DNA of 64,000 nt from Microcoleus sp. FACHB-1515 (GTDB taxonomy: Bacteria; Cyanobacteriota; Cyanobacteriia; Elainellales; Elainellaceae): assembly GCF_014696105.1 (NCBI RefSeq), contig NZ_JACJPO010000045.1, positions 53,399 through 117,398 on the forward strand, written 5' to 3'. Both the position numbers and the translations under genes were made by a program. Shown here piece after piece: positions 18,721-26,995 of the stretch. Under the pieces are notes generated by a model. That model was given only the letters and a program-made list of their open reading frames with translations, did no database searches and was not told the DNA's origin. Every line of letters starts with the position of its first letter. Within the stretch, counting starts at the first letter, position 1.

Positions 18721-19581
18721 TTAAGCAGGCGGAACTGCTCCAGCCGCAGCGGTCGGGTCTGCTCCACCTCCGCCAACGGCGGTTTGCACCTCAACCCCAT
18801 TTTGCTCTAGCACCACGATCGGTTCAGAACCGCGATTCATCTCAATGCGCTTCACCAGCACTTGTCCATTCGACAATCGCTGACCAGCACGTACATAGCG
18901 GCTGCTCGGCTCGTTTGGGGCACTGACGATCGCATGAAGCGTATTGCCAATTTGCACGACGCCCGTGACCTTCACAGCCTGCGCCAAAGTGGGCTGTGGC
19001 GGCAGGGGGGCAGCGGCGATCGAATTGTTGGGCACAAGATCGGGAATCGGCGCGAGCGTGCCAGGGCGACTAGCCGTTTGTGGAGCTTGCGAAGCAGTCG
19101 GGCGTGTAGCAGTTGGGCGGTTGCTCGTCGCACCTCTGTTGGCTGTTGTACCCCTGTTGGCTGTTGTGCCTCTGTTGGCTGTTGTACCGCCATTGACGGG
19201 GATCGATCGATTGGGCAGATTCGGCAGTTGTGGCACAGGCTGACTGACTGCACCCGGAGAAATCTCGACGGTTGGCGTGGTGGGAATCAAAGCGAACGGA
19301 TCGGGGCGATTGCGCTGCACGGCCTGTACACGCTGGGCGGGATTGGTTGAGCTAATTAGCTCAGGCGGCAACACGCCAGCCGGAGCAGCGGGCGCATTTG
19401 CAGGTGCTTGGGCAGTTCCGTCTGGGGCAGCGTTTGGATCAGGAGTAGCCTCTCCGGTCGCAACCGCAACGGGCGTGGGATTTTCAACGACCGTCGTATC
19501 TTCTCCGCCACCAAACAAATTGCAGCCGCCCAGTCCAGGGAGGAGGGCAACTAATAGCGCAACCAATCGAATATGACGCAT
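18721..19581 (-). CDS. Lipoprotein with Pro/Thr-rich linker, PilP-like C-terminal domain
   Basis: 286 aa. The N-terminal signal peptide ends in a lipobox GLGGC with Cys at residue 20, so the protein is probably a lipoprotein. A long low-complexity Ala/Pro/Thr region follows, containing RRNRPDPFALIP-like context (RPDPFALIP) and four GTTANR-type repeats. The C-terminal part (about 205-275) is a compact beta domain with VTGVVQIGNTLHAIV and RYVRAGQRLSNGQVLVKRIE. That arrangement resembles PilP/GspC HR-type pilotin-like domains of pilus and secretion machines. The pilus link is a structural inference, not a firm identification. Confidence 0.6.
   Translation of the reverse strand: MRHIRLVALLVALLPGLGGCNLFGGGEDTTVVENPTPVAVATGEATPDPNAAPDGTAQAPANAPAAPAGVLPPELISSTNPAQRVQAVQRNRPDPFALIPTTPTVEISPGAVSQPVPQLPNLPNRSIPVNGGTTANRGTTANRGTTANRGATSNRPTATRPTASQAPQTASRPGTLAPIPDLVPNNSIAAAPLPPQPTLAQAVKVTGVVQIGNTLHAIVSAPNEPSSRYVRAGQRLSNGQVLVKRIEMNRGSEPIVVLEQNGVEVQTAVGGGGADPTAAAGAVPPA
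19117..19188 (-). repeat. In-frame 18-bp tandem repeat, four units
   Basis: Three near-identical 18-bp units encode GTTANR and a fourth diverged unit encodes GATSNR inside the lipoprotein linker. The first and third units appear identical; the second differs at two third-codon positions. Such a repeat can change length by slippage without breaking the frame. Confidence 0.85.
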
Positions 19582-19805
19582 TCCCAGTCTCCAAAAATAA
19601 TCGCTAATGAATGAATGCCGCTAGCGCCTGATGGTTTCCGCGATCGTAAACCTCCATAGCATAGCTGAATTTTAAGTTAACAATGCACCCATTCTATTTC
19701 TTGTTTCAAAAATTGGAACGAAAACGGCTTTGCCAATCAAAAAGACTGCTGAATTAGATTCATGCAGTCTTTTTGCACAAGGATAAGTTGCTGCTAAGAA
19801 TTTGC

Positions 19806-20387
19806 TTATCGAGGCGGCAAAGAGAAGGAGAAAGTCGCAGTGGGATTTTGGTCGCTGACGCTGCCCGTTAGCGTTTGTGTTGCTCCTTGCACAAGCAGCG
19901 TCAGCGTAAAGGGAATCGGACTGCTTGACGGCTGACAGCGAGTATATAAATTCACTTCCACTTGATAGTTTCCTTGAGGAGCTTGGGAAGGCGGCCAAAA
20001 AATATTTTCGATCGGGCTTGTGGTTGAACTGCTACAGCCTGCGTTGGCATCAACATCAAGCTGTCCGCCCGACGAAACTTGCCGATTGAAGTAGGTCACG
20101 GTTTGCCCTTGGGGATCGGTCACGCCCAAATCTAAATCATCCGAAGTTGTCCAGCGCAGCGTTACCTGAATATCGCCTGTCCCAAGCGTTGGCGCTTCTG
20201 CGGTAGCGACCTGCTGCGACGAAGGACAAATTTCGCCTAAATCAATGAGCTGCCCAGTTGAAGTAATCATGAAGCAGCCTTGTCGCTCTTGGGCGATCGC
20301 TTTTGGCTGGTGAACTGCCCAAATGCCCATCACTAGCGGAACAGCCAATAGCGGTGCAACAGCAACAGATCGAAGGAGTTTTTGCAT
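19806..20387 (-). CDS. Secreted DUF2135/YfaP-like domain protein
   Basis: 193 aa with a signal peptide ending near residue 33 (KAIAQ). The mature part has the pattern seen in DUF2135 proteins: VTLRWTTSDDLDLGVTDPQG, SSGGQLDVDANAGC, ENIFWPPSQAPQGNYQVEVN and a closing beta-sheet region. The D-x-D and N-x-GC residues look like a metal or ligand site. Cellular role unknown; likely periplasmic or extracellular. Cys residues at about 38, 54, 117 and 146 could form disulfides. Confidence 0.7.
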   Translation of the reverse strand: MQKLLRSVAVAPLLAVPLVMGIWAVHQPKAIAQERQGCFMITSTGQLIDLGEICPSSQQVATAEAPTLGTGDIQVTLRWTTSDDLDLGVTDPQGQTVTYFNRQVSSGGQLDVDANAGCSSSTTSPIENIFWPPSQAPQGNYQVEVNLYTRCQPSSSPIPFTLTLLVQGATQTLTGSVSDQNPTATFSFSLPPR

Positions 20388-20849
20388 GGGTTTACAGTGC
20401 CTATCAGGTGAATTTCAACAGAGTCATAGCCGCACGCTCGTTTCTACAATGCCCAGTTCGATCGCGCAAGAAACAGAATGCATCCAGCTTTGTCGATCGC
20501 GGCACTGAGGTACGACTGACTCAATACTTTTAGCTCAGTTGATTTTGACGACCCGGATGTTTGAATTAATTGGCTTGGATGCAGTACAGCAACAGTCGCG
20601 ATCGATCGAATTCCAGAGTCGATTGTCTGCTCAACGCGACTCATCAATTGGCTTTCGGATGCGATGTTGCAAGGATTGAAACGACAGCGATTTTTGTTTC
20701 TGTCTCCTCTTGATTTCACCAAAACGATTGCTTTTGGAGAATCAGTGGCATAATTTTGAATTAAATCAGCGATCGCACTGGCGACAGGCTTTTGCTGACG
20801 ATTTTGCGGCTGCAACACAGCAAACCAGTCAGTGGTGAGGAGTCGATAC
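20388..20849. other. 462-bp region with one weak minus-strand ORF
   Basis: A 135-codon minus-strand frame spans 20444-20851, starting at an ATG that overlaps the start region of the plus-strand gene at 20850. It contains plausible segments (AIADLIQNYATDSPKAIVLVKS) but no domain I recognise, no Shine-Dalgarno site, and it overlaps the likely promoter of the neighbour. It could be a decayed gene. No RNA gene seen. Confidence 0.25.
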
Positions 20850-21359
20850 ATGAAATGTTTATTCGGTTTGATGATGGCGCTTGCCAGTGCGTCGATCGCC
20901 AGCGTCGCGATCGCACCTGCGGCACAAGCTCAAGCTGCGTATGGCAGCTATGTCGGCGCGGGCGTGGCCTTTGGCACGTCGTCGGGCAACAGCGGCAGCG
21001 AAACCTCTGGCCTAATTGCCGTCCGCTATCGATTGCTGGAAGTGCCGATTTCCCTCAGAGCGCAGGCGATGCTGTTTGGCGGCACAACCGCGATCGTTCC
21101 GACTGTTTCTTACGATATTCCGCTCAACTGGCAAACCGACGCTTATGTCGGGGCGGGCGTGGCTTTCCAAGATGGCGATGAAGATTCGGCTTCACCGATC
21201 GGCGATCAAACTGCGTTTGTGCTTCAGCCCGGAGTCGATTACAGCCTGCCTAACAGCAATCTCGTTGTGTTTGGCAACGCGATTATTGCCTTTGATGCCT
21301 ACCGCGAAACGGGCGGTGCGGCCACTTCGTTTCAGGGCGGCGTTGGCTTGCGTTTCTAG
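20850..21359 (+). CDS. Small predicted outer-membrane beta-barrel protein
   Basis: 169 aa. I chose the ATG at 20850 over the upstream GTG codons because GAGGAG lies about 8 nt before it. A signal peptide ends near residue 28 (AQAQA). The rest alternates Gly/aromatic beta strands (SYVGAGVAFGTSSG, AYVGAGVAFQDGDED, GGVGLRF) and ends in Phe, the usual outer-membrane protein terminus. It resembles small OmpA/OmpW-like barrels but carries no named family motif. Function unknown. Confidence 0.65.
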   Translation: MKCLFGLMMALASASIASVAIAPAAQAQAAYGSYVGAGVAFGTSSGNSGSETSGLIAVRYRLLEVPISLRAQAMLFGGTTAIVPTVSYDIPLNWQTDAYVGAGVAFQDGDEDSASPIGDQTAFVLQPGVDYSLPNSNLVVFGNAIIAFDAYRETGGAATSFQGGVGLRF

Positions 21360-21371
21360 CCGCGACAGATT

Positions 21372-22139
21372 CTAGCTGCGGCGACTCACCATTGTCGCGC
21401 TGGCTTGATCAACAGGCATCAAAATTACTTCATTGATGTTGACATGGGCGGGACGATCGGCACAAAAGCGCACCACTTCCGCGACATCTGCACCCGTCAG
21501 CGGCGTTAGCCCTTCATACACTTTGGCGGCGCGGGATCGATCGCCGTGAAAGCGCACGTCGCTAAATTCCGTTTCAACCATGCCCGGATCAACCGAGGTG
21601 ACGCGGACGGGCGTTCCCAACAAATCCAGCTTCAATCCTTCCGTCAAAGCGCGAACTGCCGCTTTCGTCGCGCAGTAGACATTGCCGTTGGGATAAGTTT
21701 GGTGTCCGGCGATCGAGCCAATGTTGATTACATGTCCGCGTCCGCGACTCACCATTCCCGGCAAAATCGATCGCGTCATGTACAGCAAGCCTTTTACGTT
21801 CGTGTCGATCATCTCTTCCCAGTCGGGAATTTCGCCTTCGTGCAGCTTCGATAGGCCACGACTCAAGCCCGCATTGTTGATCAAAATATCGATCGCCTGC
21901 CACTCTTCCGGCAAAGCCTGCACGACCGATTCGACCTGAGCGCGATCGCACACGTCAAGCTGAACCAAATGCACTGCACAGGCAAATTTCTTCAGGTCAG
22001 CCGCCAAAGCTTCGAGGCGATCGAGCCGTCGCGCTGCCAAAATCAGCTTTGCTCCACTTCCGGCAAACGCCAAAGCGCAAGCCGCTCCAATGCCGCTGCT
22101 CGCTCCGGTAATCAAAACAATCTGGTTTTGTAAGCTCAT
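21372..22139 (-). CDS. SDR family NAD(P)-dependent oxidoreductase (YdfG-like)
   Basis: 255-aa classical short-chain dehydrogenase. Visible: TGASSGIG at 11-18, NNAG at 88-91, catalytic Ser142, Tyr155 and Lys159. The AARRLDRLE motif after strand 2 suggests NADP preference. The sequence most resembles the YdfG branch acting on 3-hydroxy acids, but the substrate cannot be fixed. It lies 3 nt after the upstream NTF2-like gene, so the two are probably co-transcribed. Confidence 0.9.
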   Translation of the reverse strand: MSLQNQIVLITGASSGIGAACALAFAGSGAKLILAARRLDRLEALAADLKKFACAVHLVQLDVCDRAQVESVVQALPEEWQAIDILINNAGLSRGLSKLHEGEIPDWEEMIDTNVKGLLYMTRSILPGMVSRGRGHVINIGSIAGHQTYPNGNVYCATKAAVRALTEGLKLDLLGTPVRVTSVDPGMVETEFSDVRFHGDRSRAAKVYEGLTPLTGADVAEVVRFCADRPAHVNINEVILMPVDQASATMVSRRS

Positions 22140-22142
22140 AGG

Positions 22143-22988
22143 CTAGCGATCGCTTTCCTGCACCTGCAACCGCTGTGTCGCCACCGTGATGCCGTCATCG
22201 CGCACAACGATTGCCGAAATCCAGCGATCGCCCGCTTCGGGAATCGTACCAACCTTGAACAGGCCGCCGGAATTGAGCAGTTCAAAATCGATCGGCGGCG
22301 TGGTCGTGTAGGCTTCAACGCTGACAGGTTCTTCGAGTGCGGTTCCCAGCAGCAAGCGATCGCCCAGCGGTTCCTGCACAACGGCATCAAACGTAAATTG
22401 TGTGTTTGGCCGGATGGTTCCAGGCAAACTAACCTCGATCGTCGGCGGATTGTCGCCGCTGGTCAGGCGGCTTTGTTCGGCCAAAATCGTTTGTTCGACA
22501 ATTGCCTGCCCTTCAATCCGCTGGCGCGAATCGATCGTCGCGTTCAGAGCAAATTCGCGATCGTCCGTCGTTTCCGTGCCCGTCATCGTCGTGCGTGTTT
22601 CGATCACATAGCCGTTGTCGATCGCTTCCCAACTCGTAAGCTGCGTTTCATAAGTTGCGTCTGGAAAGCGCTGCCACAAGTTTGAAAGTGCCGCTTCTAG
22701 GGAATCTCGCGTCAAGCCGTCCGAGTGGGTCAAATTTGGACTGTAGAATTCCAGCACTGCTTCCACGTCGCGCTGATTGGCTGCCGCATCAATTTGGCTG
22801 AGCAGATTCGTCAATTCGGGCGGAGCCGTGTCGGGCGTGGCAGCCTTTGCGCTCTCACCGATCGCGCCGATCAGCATCAGGCCGACCGCCATCGATCGCA
22901 GGGGCATCAGCCGAATCGATCGCCAAACGGAAAGAGAAACATCCATAGATGGTAGGTTGAATAGTGGAAGCGTCAGCCGTTTCATCAT
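22143..22988 (-). CDS. Secreted NTF2-like/SnoaL-fold protein
   Basis: 281 aa; a hydrophobic signal segment lies around residues 28-48 (ending near SAKAA). Residues about 58-165 form an NTF2-like cone fold: LSQIDAAANQRDVEAVLEFYSPNLTHSDG, LWQRFPDATYETQLTSW. The remaining roughly 110 residues are a beta-rich domain (IRPNTQFTFDAVVQEPLGDRLLLG) of unknown type. The N-terminus has internal Met codons at 15 and 28, so the exact start is uncertain. Role unknown. Confidence 0.7.
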   Translation of the reverse strand: MMKRLTLPLFNLPSMDVSLSVWRSIRLMPLRSMAVGLMLIGAIGESAKAATPDTAPPELTNLLSQIDAAANQRDVEAVLEFYSPNLTHSDGLTRDSLEAALSNLWQRFPDATYETQLTSWEAIDNGYVIETRTTMTGTETTDDREFALNATIDSRQRIEGQAIVEQTILAEQSRLTSGDNPPTIEVSLPGTIRPNTQFTFDAVVQEPLGDRLLLGTALEEPVSVEAYTTTPPIDFELLNSGGLFKVGTIPEAGDRWISAIVVRDDGITVATQRLQVQESDR

Positions 22989-23046
22989 ACGCTAGCTTAA
23001 CCCGTTGCCAGCGCATCAGCATCTCATCTGATTTTTCATTTCAGTC

Positions 23047-24111
23047 ATGCCATCCACCCGACTTTTGATTGCAGCCAGTGGCACAGGCGGACACTTGTTT
23101 CCGGCGATCGCCACTGCCGAACAGCTTGGCGATTTTGAAATTGAATGGCTGGGTGTTCCCGATCGACTCGAAACGCAGCTTGTGCCCGACCAGTATCCCC
23201 TGCACACGATCGCCGTTGAAGGGTTTCAGCAGCGCTTTGGCCTCGGAACGCTGCGCGTGTTGGGCGGATTGAGCGCTTCGGTTCTCAAAGTGCGGCGGCT
23301 GTTGCAGCAAGGCAACTTTCGCGGCGTGTTCACAACAGGCGGCTACATTGCGGCACCTGCACTCGTCGCGGCGCGATCGCTCGGTCTACCAACCATTCTG
23401 CACGAGTCGAATGCGCTGCCCGGAAAAGTGACGCGCTGGCTGAGTCCCTGGTGCAGCACAGTCGCCCTCGGCTTTGACGCTGCTGCTAGCTATTTGCCCC
23501 GCGCCAAAACGGTCTGTGTGGGAACTCCAGTGCGATCGCAGTTTCTACAGCCCGAAGCAATCGCCGATTTGCCGATTCCGCCGGATGTGCCGCTGATCGT
23601 CGTGGTCGGTGGCAGTCAGGGCGCAGTTGCCGTGAATCAACTGGTGCGGCAGGCGGCTCCGGCTTGGCTCGATCGCAACATTTGGATCGTGCATTTGACC
23701 GGAGAAAGCGACCCCGAAGCCAAAAGCTTAATTCATCCGCACTATCTGCCCTTGCCGTTCTACAGCAACATGGCCGGACTTTTGCAGCGAGCCACGATCG
23801 CCGTTAGCCGTGCCGGAGCCGGAACCTTGACGGAACTGGCGATCGCCCAAACGCCCGCCATTTTGATTCCCTATCCGTTTGCCGCTGAAGATCATCAAAC
23901 CTTCAACGCTGCCGTGTTTGCCAAAGCAGAAGCCGCGATCGTCTTTCAACAGGCGGAACTGACAGCAGAACTGCTCACCCAACAGGTGTTTGATTTACTT
24001 CAAAAAGACCGCTTGAGCGCAATGAAACAGGCGGCTGCAAATCTTGCGGTTGCCGATAGCGCAGAACGACTGGCCGCGCTGATTCGACAGTCTCTCACCG
24101 CCCAGCAGTGA
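23047..24111 (+). CDS. murG: Peptidoglycan N-acetylglucosaminyltransferase MurG
   Basis: 354 aa, normal MurG length. It adds GlcNAc from UDP-GlcNAc to lipid I, giving lipid II, at the inner face of the cytoplasmic membrane. The N-terminal loop reads SGTGGHLFPAI (residues 11-21) and the second domain has VVVGGSQGAVAVNQ and SRAGAGTLTELAIAQTPAILIPYP, the UDP-GlcNAc site. Not embedded in a dcw cluster, which is common in cyanobacteria. Divergent from the NTF2-like gene with a 58-bp spacer. Confidence 0.96.
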   Translation: MPSTRLLIAASGTGGHLFPAIATAEQLGDFEIEWLGVPDRLETQLVPDQYPLHTIAVEGFQQRFGLGTLRVLGGLSASVLKVRRLLQQGNFRGVFTTGGYIAAPALVAARSLGLPTILHESNALPGKVTRWLSPWCSTVALGFDAAASYLPRAKTVCVGTPVRSQFLQPEAIADLPIPPDVPLIVVVGGSQGAVAVNQLVRQAAPAWLDRNIWIVHLTGESDPEAKSLIHPHYLPLPFYSNMAGLLQRATIAVSRAGAGTLTELAIAQTPAILIPYPFAAEDHQTFNAAVFAKAEAAIVFQQAELTAELLTQQVFDLLQKDRLSAMKQAAANLAVADSAERLAALIRQSLTAQQ

Positions 24112-24288
24112 ACGATGTTGCTAAACGAAACAGCGCGTAAAGAATAATGGCGATCGGTTGTCTAATCGGATCGGTTTCGCTACTTTATGAAGTACACGGA
24201 AGCGATTGCATAGCGCATCAATTCATCTCATTCGCTACAGGTTCGCTCGCTATCACTTCCCTCCTCACTTCACTTTGGAGGCTGTTCG

Positions 24289-24450
24289 ATGAATATCTGG
24301 AATCAAATTCTGGCCGCAATTCAGTTTGTTTCCGAAGGTGCAAGTTACGCTTTTAGCCTCAGGCATGATGATGACTATCCCGCAGTTGGAATGCAGTCGT
24401 TTGATGGTGAACCGTTCTCAAAGTGGGTTGAGTTAAATAAGCGCTGGTAG
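24289..24450 (+). CDS. Small 53-aa protein of unknown function
   Basis: Too short for routine ORF calling, but well supported: a perfect GGAGG lies 7 nt before the ATG, and the product looks like a protein. The N-terminal half is an amphipathic helix (MNIWNQILAAIQFVSEGASY). The polar C-terminal half contains DDDYPAVGMQSFDGEPFSKW. The DYPxxGxQxFxG style motif recalls other short cyanobacterial proteins of unknown function, though I cannot confirm a family. A strong inverted repeat at 24472-24509 follows as a likely terminator. It is separated from murG by 177 bp. Confidence 0.7.
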   Translation: MNIWNQILAAIQFVSEGASYAFSLRHDDDYPAVGMQSFDGEPFSKWVELNKRW

Positions 24451-24471
24451 TTATATTGAATTTTTTCTATC

Positions 24472-24509
24472 AAGAACCAGGTGAGACGATCGCGTCTCAC
24501 CTGGTTCTT
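24472..24509. terminator. Perfect 17-bp stem hairpin between convergent genes
   Basis: Arms AAGAACCAGGTGAGACG and its exact reverse complement enclose an ATCG loop. It lies after the 53-aa ORF (plus) and after the FimT-like gene (minus), so it probably ends transcripts from both sides. No long U tract follows on either strand apart from the short TTCTT within the arm. Confidence 0.75.
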
Positions 24510-24531
24510 AGCATTTCTTTCGTCCTGTGGG

Positions 24532-25062
24532 TTAGTTGCACTCATTGCCACGACCGCTTCGAGTTGCACCAAGCAGCGTTTGTACGATCGCACAGCTTCT
24601 CACGTTCGGATTGGAGGCAAGCGAAACGGTGAATTTCAGTCCGTCTGGTGGCAGTTCCTCGCTAGTAACCAAATTACCTCTTTCGTCAAATACGAGCGAT
24701 CGAATATTGTTCGTTGCTTCAATCCGAATCACACCTCCCTGAACCTGGCCGTTTCCAAGATCGCGAGCTTGAGACCCTAGAGATGTACCTGGAGGAGCAA
24801 CTTGCACTCGCCAAGGAACATTAGGTGGATTTTCGGGGATTACGGTAAATTGCTGATCGCGACGAGTTTGGGCAGCAGTAGCTTGTGCCCGACGAATTTC
24901 TTGTAGAAGTTCGTCACGCACGCTGTTGACGCGCTGCCGATTCGCAAAAGCCAGCCAGCCCGGAGCCGCAATGCTAAACAAAACACCAATCATGACCATC
25001 ACGACGATGAGTTCGATCAATGTGAAGCCCGCCGCTGACGACTTGAGTAGTTTTGTTCTCAT
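24532..25062 (-). CDS. FimT/GspH-type pseudopilin, hps operon
   Basis: 176 aa. A type III signal sequence with the prepilin cleavage site AG|FTLIE at residues 12-13 and a hydrophobic helix to about 36 define a pseudopilin cut and methylated by PilD. The rest matches GspH/FimT minor pilins (NRQRVNSVRDELLQEIRRAQATA). GGAG precedes the ATG. It is the last gene after hpsA, hpsB and hpsC on the same strand and is a candidate for the fourth pseudopilin gene of that locus (hpsD in Nostoc by position), which I do not assert as identity. Confidence 0.88.
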   Translation of the reverse strand: MRTKLLKSSAAGFTLIELIVVMVMIGVLFSIAAPGWLAFANRQRVNSVRDELLQEIRRAQATAAQTRRDQQFTVIPENPPNVPWRVQVAPPGTSLGSQARDLGNGQVQGGVIRIEATNNIRSLVFDERGNLVTSEELPPDGLKFTVSLASNPNVRSCAIVQTLLGATRSGRGNECN

Positions 25063-25110
25063 AGTTTGGCTCCAGTTGGGGGTTGAAAGGTGAAGCGATC
25101 GAGCGTTCTG

Positions 25111-26166
25111 TTAATTGTTCGGGTTGATATCTAGCGTACCGCGATTGAAAACTCGCGTTGTCAGCGTGGGTCGATACGAGTTGGGGCCAGTCTCGGCATT
25201 GATGCTGGGTCTACCAAAGCCATTGCCGCGCAGGTAAAGAATAACCTCTTGGTTGTCGATCGAGTCATTGCTTTGTGATGCATTGGGCGTTGGGGAAGGA
25301 CTTGGGGAAGGAGATGAAGACCCAGTGTAGACACAAGCGTAGAAGCTGTAAGGATAGGAGGACAGGTTTGCACCACTTCCATTGCTGGGCGATATCTCAT
25401 AGTTGTCCGAGGGGCAGGTCGGTTCTCCTTCCGGCTCATCATCCACAAAGTCCGTCAGAGGCACTGCGGCTCCGGTCGGCGTTCCAGTTGGAGTTTGACG
25501 ATTCGTTGTTCCATCCACCCCCAGCGGCCAATTGGCAAACAGGTTGCGTGAGCCATCGATCGGGCTGACATAGCCAGGGACGGGAGTTGGTTGACCTGAA
25601 TTGTTGTTGTATTGCCTCAGCTCATAGCGCGTGATGCGAGCTTTACCAGTCCAAGGTCCACCCCCCGCAGTGTTAAGTGAATACACCACGAGAGAGTAGG
25701 CATGTCCCGCAGCGCAGGGGATCGGCCTGCCAGCCGCATCTGGAATGGGAAGGGCATTCCCGGATGCGTCGGCGCGGTTGCTATTGGCTGCACAGTAAGC
25801 AATCACATTGCTGGGTAGAGGAGCCTGCTTCCAAAACGCCAAAACAGGGGTGCTACCGCCTGTTGATAAACTGGCTGGAATGTTGTCGCGGATCTCACTA
25901 AGCTGATCGCCGGAATAAACAAAAATTGCTTCTCGCAGTTCTGCGCTGATGTATTCCATCGATCGCTGCATGTCTTGCTGAGTCGCGTTGCGAGAAGCAT
26001 CCCGCTGGTCTGCTGATAATAGCTCCACAACGAGAAACATTAACCCGGAAACGATTCCACCTGCGATTAGTGTCACAATCAGCAGTTCAATCAGCGTAAA
26101 GCCTTTTTGACGACTGTGATGATGCCGTCGAATCGCTTTTAGGGTGCGAAGAAGAAATGTCGCCAT
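25111..26166 (-). CDS. hpsC: Hormogonium polysaccharide secretion pseudopilin HpsC (PilW-like)
   Basis: 351 aa from the ATG at 26166; an in-frame TTG at 26184 would add six residues. The prepilin motif KG|FTLIELLIV is near residue 22, followed by a long helix and a PilW/GspJ-like globular domain (MQRSMEYISAELREAIFVYSG). A Pro/Ser-rich segment with SPSPSPSPTP lies late in the protein. It sits 36 nt downstream of hpsB. In filamentous cyanobacteria this class of pseudopilin works with the type IV pilus-like Hps machine in polysaccharide export and gliding. Confidence 0.85.
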   Translation of the reverse strand: MATFLLRTLKAIRRHHHSRQKGFTLIELLIVTLIAGGIVSGLMFLVVELLSADQRDASRNATQQDMQRSMEYISAELREAIFVYSGDQLSEIRDNIPASLSTGGSTPVLAFWKQAPLPSNVIAYCAANSNRADASGNALPIPDAAGRPIPCAAGHAYSLVVYSLNTAGGGPWTGKARITRYELRQYNNNSGQPTPVPGYVSPIDGSRNLFANWPLGVDGTTNRQTPTGTPTGAAVPLTDFVDDEPEGEPTCPSDNYEISPSNGSGANLSSYPYSFYACVYTGSSSPSPSPSPTPNASQSNDSIDNQEVILYLRGNGFGRPSINAETGPNSYRPTLTTRVFNRGTLDINPNN

Positions 26167-26202
26167 AGTGGATAAAATGACCAACGGGAATTTGGTAAAT
26201 GA

Positions 26203-26934
26203 CTAGCGGCAAATGCCATTGCTGTTTAGTCGAATTTCGCGAGAGGAAAAACTGCGATCGCTCCAGATCATCGGCGTTGTGATTACAGCAAGCGGACGAG
26301 TGCGCTGGTTGCCTTCACCTGTCGTGAAGCGCAGCGAAGCAGGCGCTGTCTCAAGCTGACCCACGAAACCGTCGCCCGCTTCGTTGATGGCGGGTTTGCC
26401 GTAGACGCGCACAACCAAACAGAAAGTACCGGGTCTGCCTCTTTGTTCTCCAGGTACAGGTTCAGGAGGATTGGAGCGAAACATCTGCACGGCGAAATCT
26501 GGTTGGCAGTTGCCATCATCCGTTGTGTCTACCCCAAACGCTGTTGCCACAGGTAATCGCTGCTCGTCGCTGTAGGTGTTGCAAGCGGTGTCCTTCGACT
26601 GAATCGATGACAAGCTTGTAGGGGGCGGTGTTGCTCCGATCGGATTGCTTTGGCTAGGAGTGGGTAGGCGATCGGGAGTGTGTTCTGCCCACTCGACCAG
26701 CGCCCGAATGCGATCGACTTCGCCCTGAGCAATTTGCATTGCTTGTTCGGCTCGCTGATTTTGCATTCGGGTTGCAGCCGCAATGAACAGGGGAGGTGTG
26801 ATCATGGCGCTCGTCAAGGCAATCACAACGATCGCCATGATGCACTCAACTAACGTCAAGCCCTGTGTCATTTCCGCTGGTTTGCGACTTGATAAAGACA
26901 GTGCGAGGCGGTGCCAGCGAGAAGAAGTGTTCAT
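26203..26934 (-). CDS. hpsB: Hormogonium polysaccharide secretion pseudopilin HpsB (PilV-like)
   Basis: 243 aa from the ATG at 26934; the frame is open a further 86 codons upstream, but that part overlaps hpsA and lacks protein character. AGGAGA lies about 14 nt upstream. The prepilin site QG|LTLVECIMAIVVIA is near residue 25-26, with the PilV/GspI-type helix after it and MQIAQGEVDRIRALVEW beyond. Sixty-one bases separate it from the hpsA stop. Identification rests on the order hpsA-hpsB-hpsC and the pseudopilin type. Confidence 0.83.
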   Translation of the reverse strand: MNTSSRWHRLALSLSSRKPAEMTQGLTLVECIMAIVVIALTSAMITPPLFIAAATRMQNQRAEQAMQIAQGEVDRIRALVEWAEHTPDRLPTPSQSNPIGATPPPTSLSSIQSKDTACNTYSDEQRLPVATAFGVDTTDDGNCQPDFAVQMFRSNPPEPVPGEQRGRPGTFCLVVRVYGKPAINEAGDGFVGQLETAPASLRFTTGEGNQRTRPLAVITTPMIWSDRSFSSREIRLNSNGICR

Positions 26935-26995
26935 GGCGATTTTTGCTGATCTCCTGAGCGTAAAAGTAAACGAACCTGCGAAGGGCAACGAAGCG

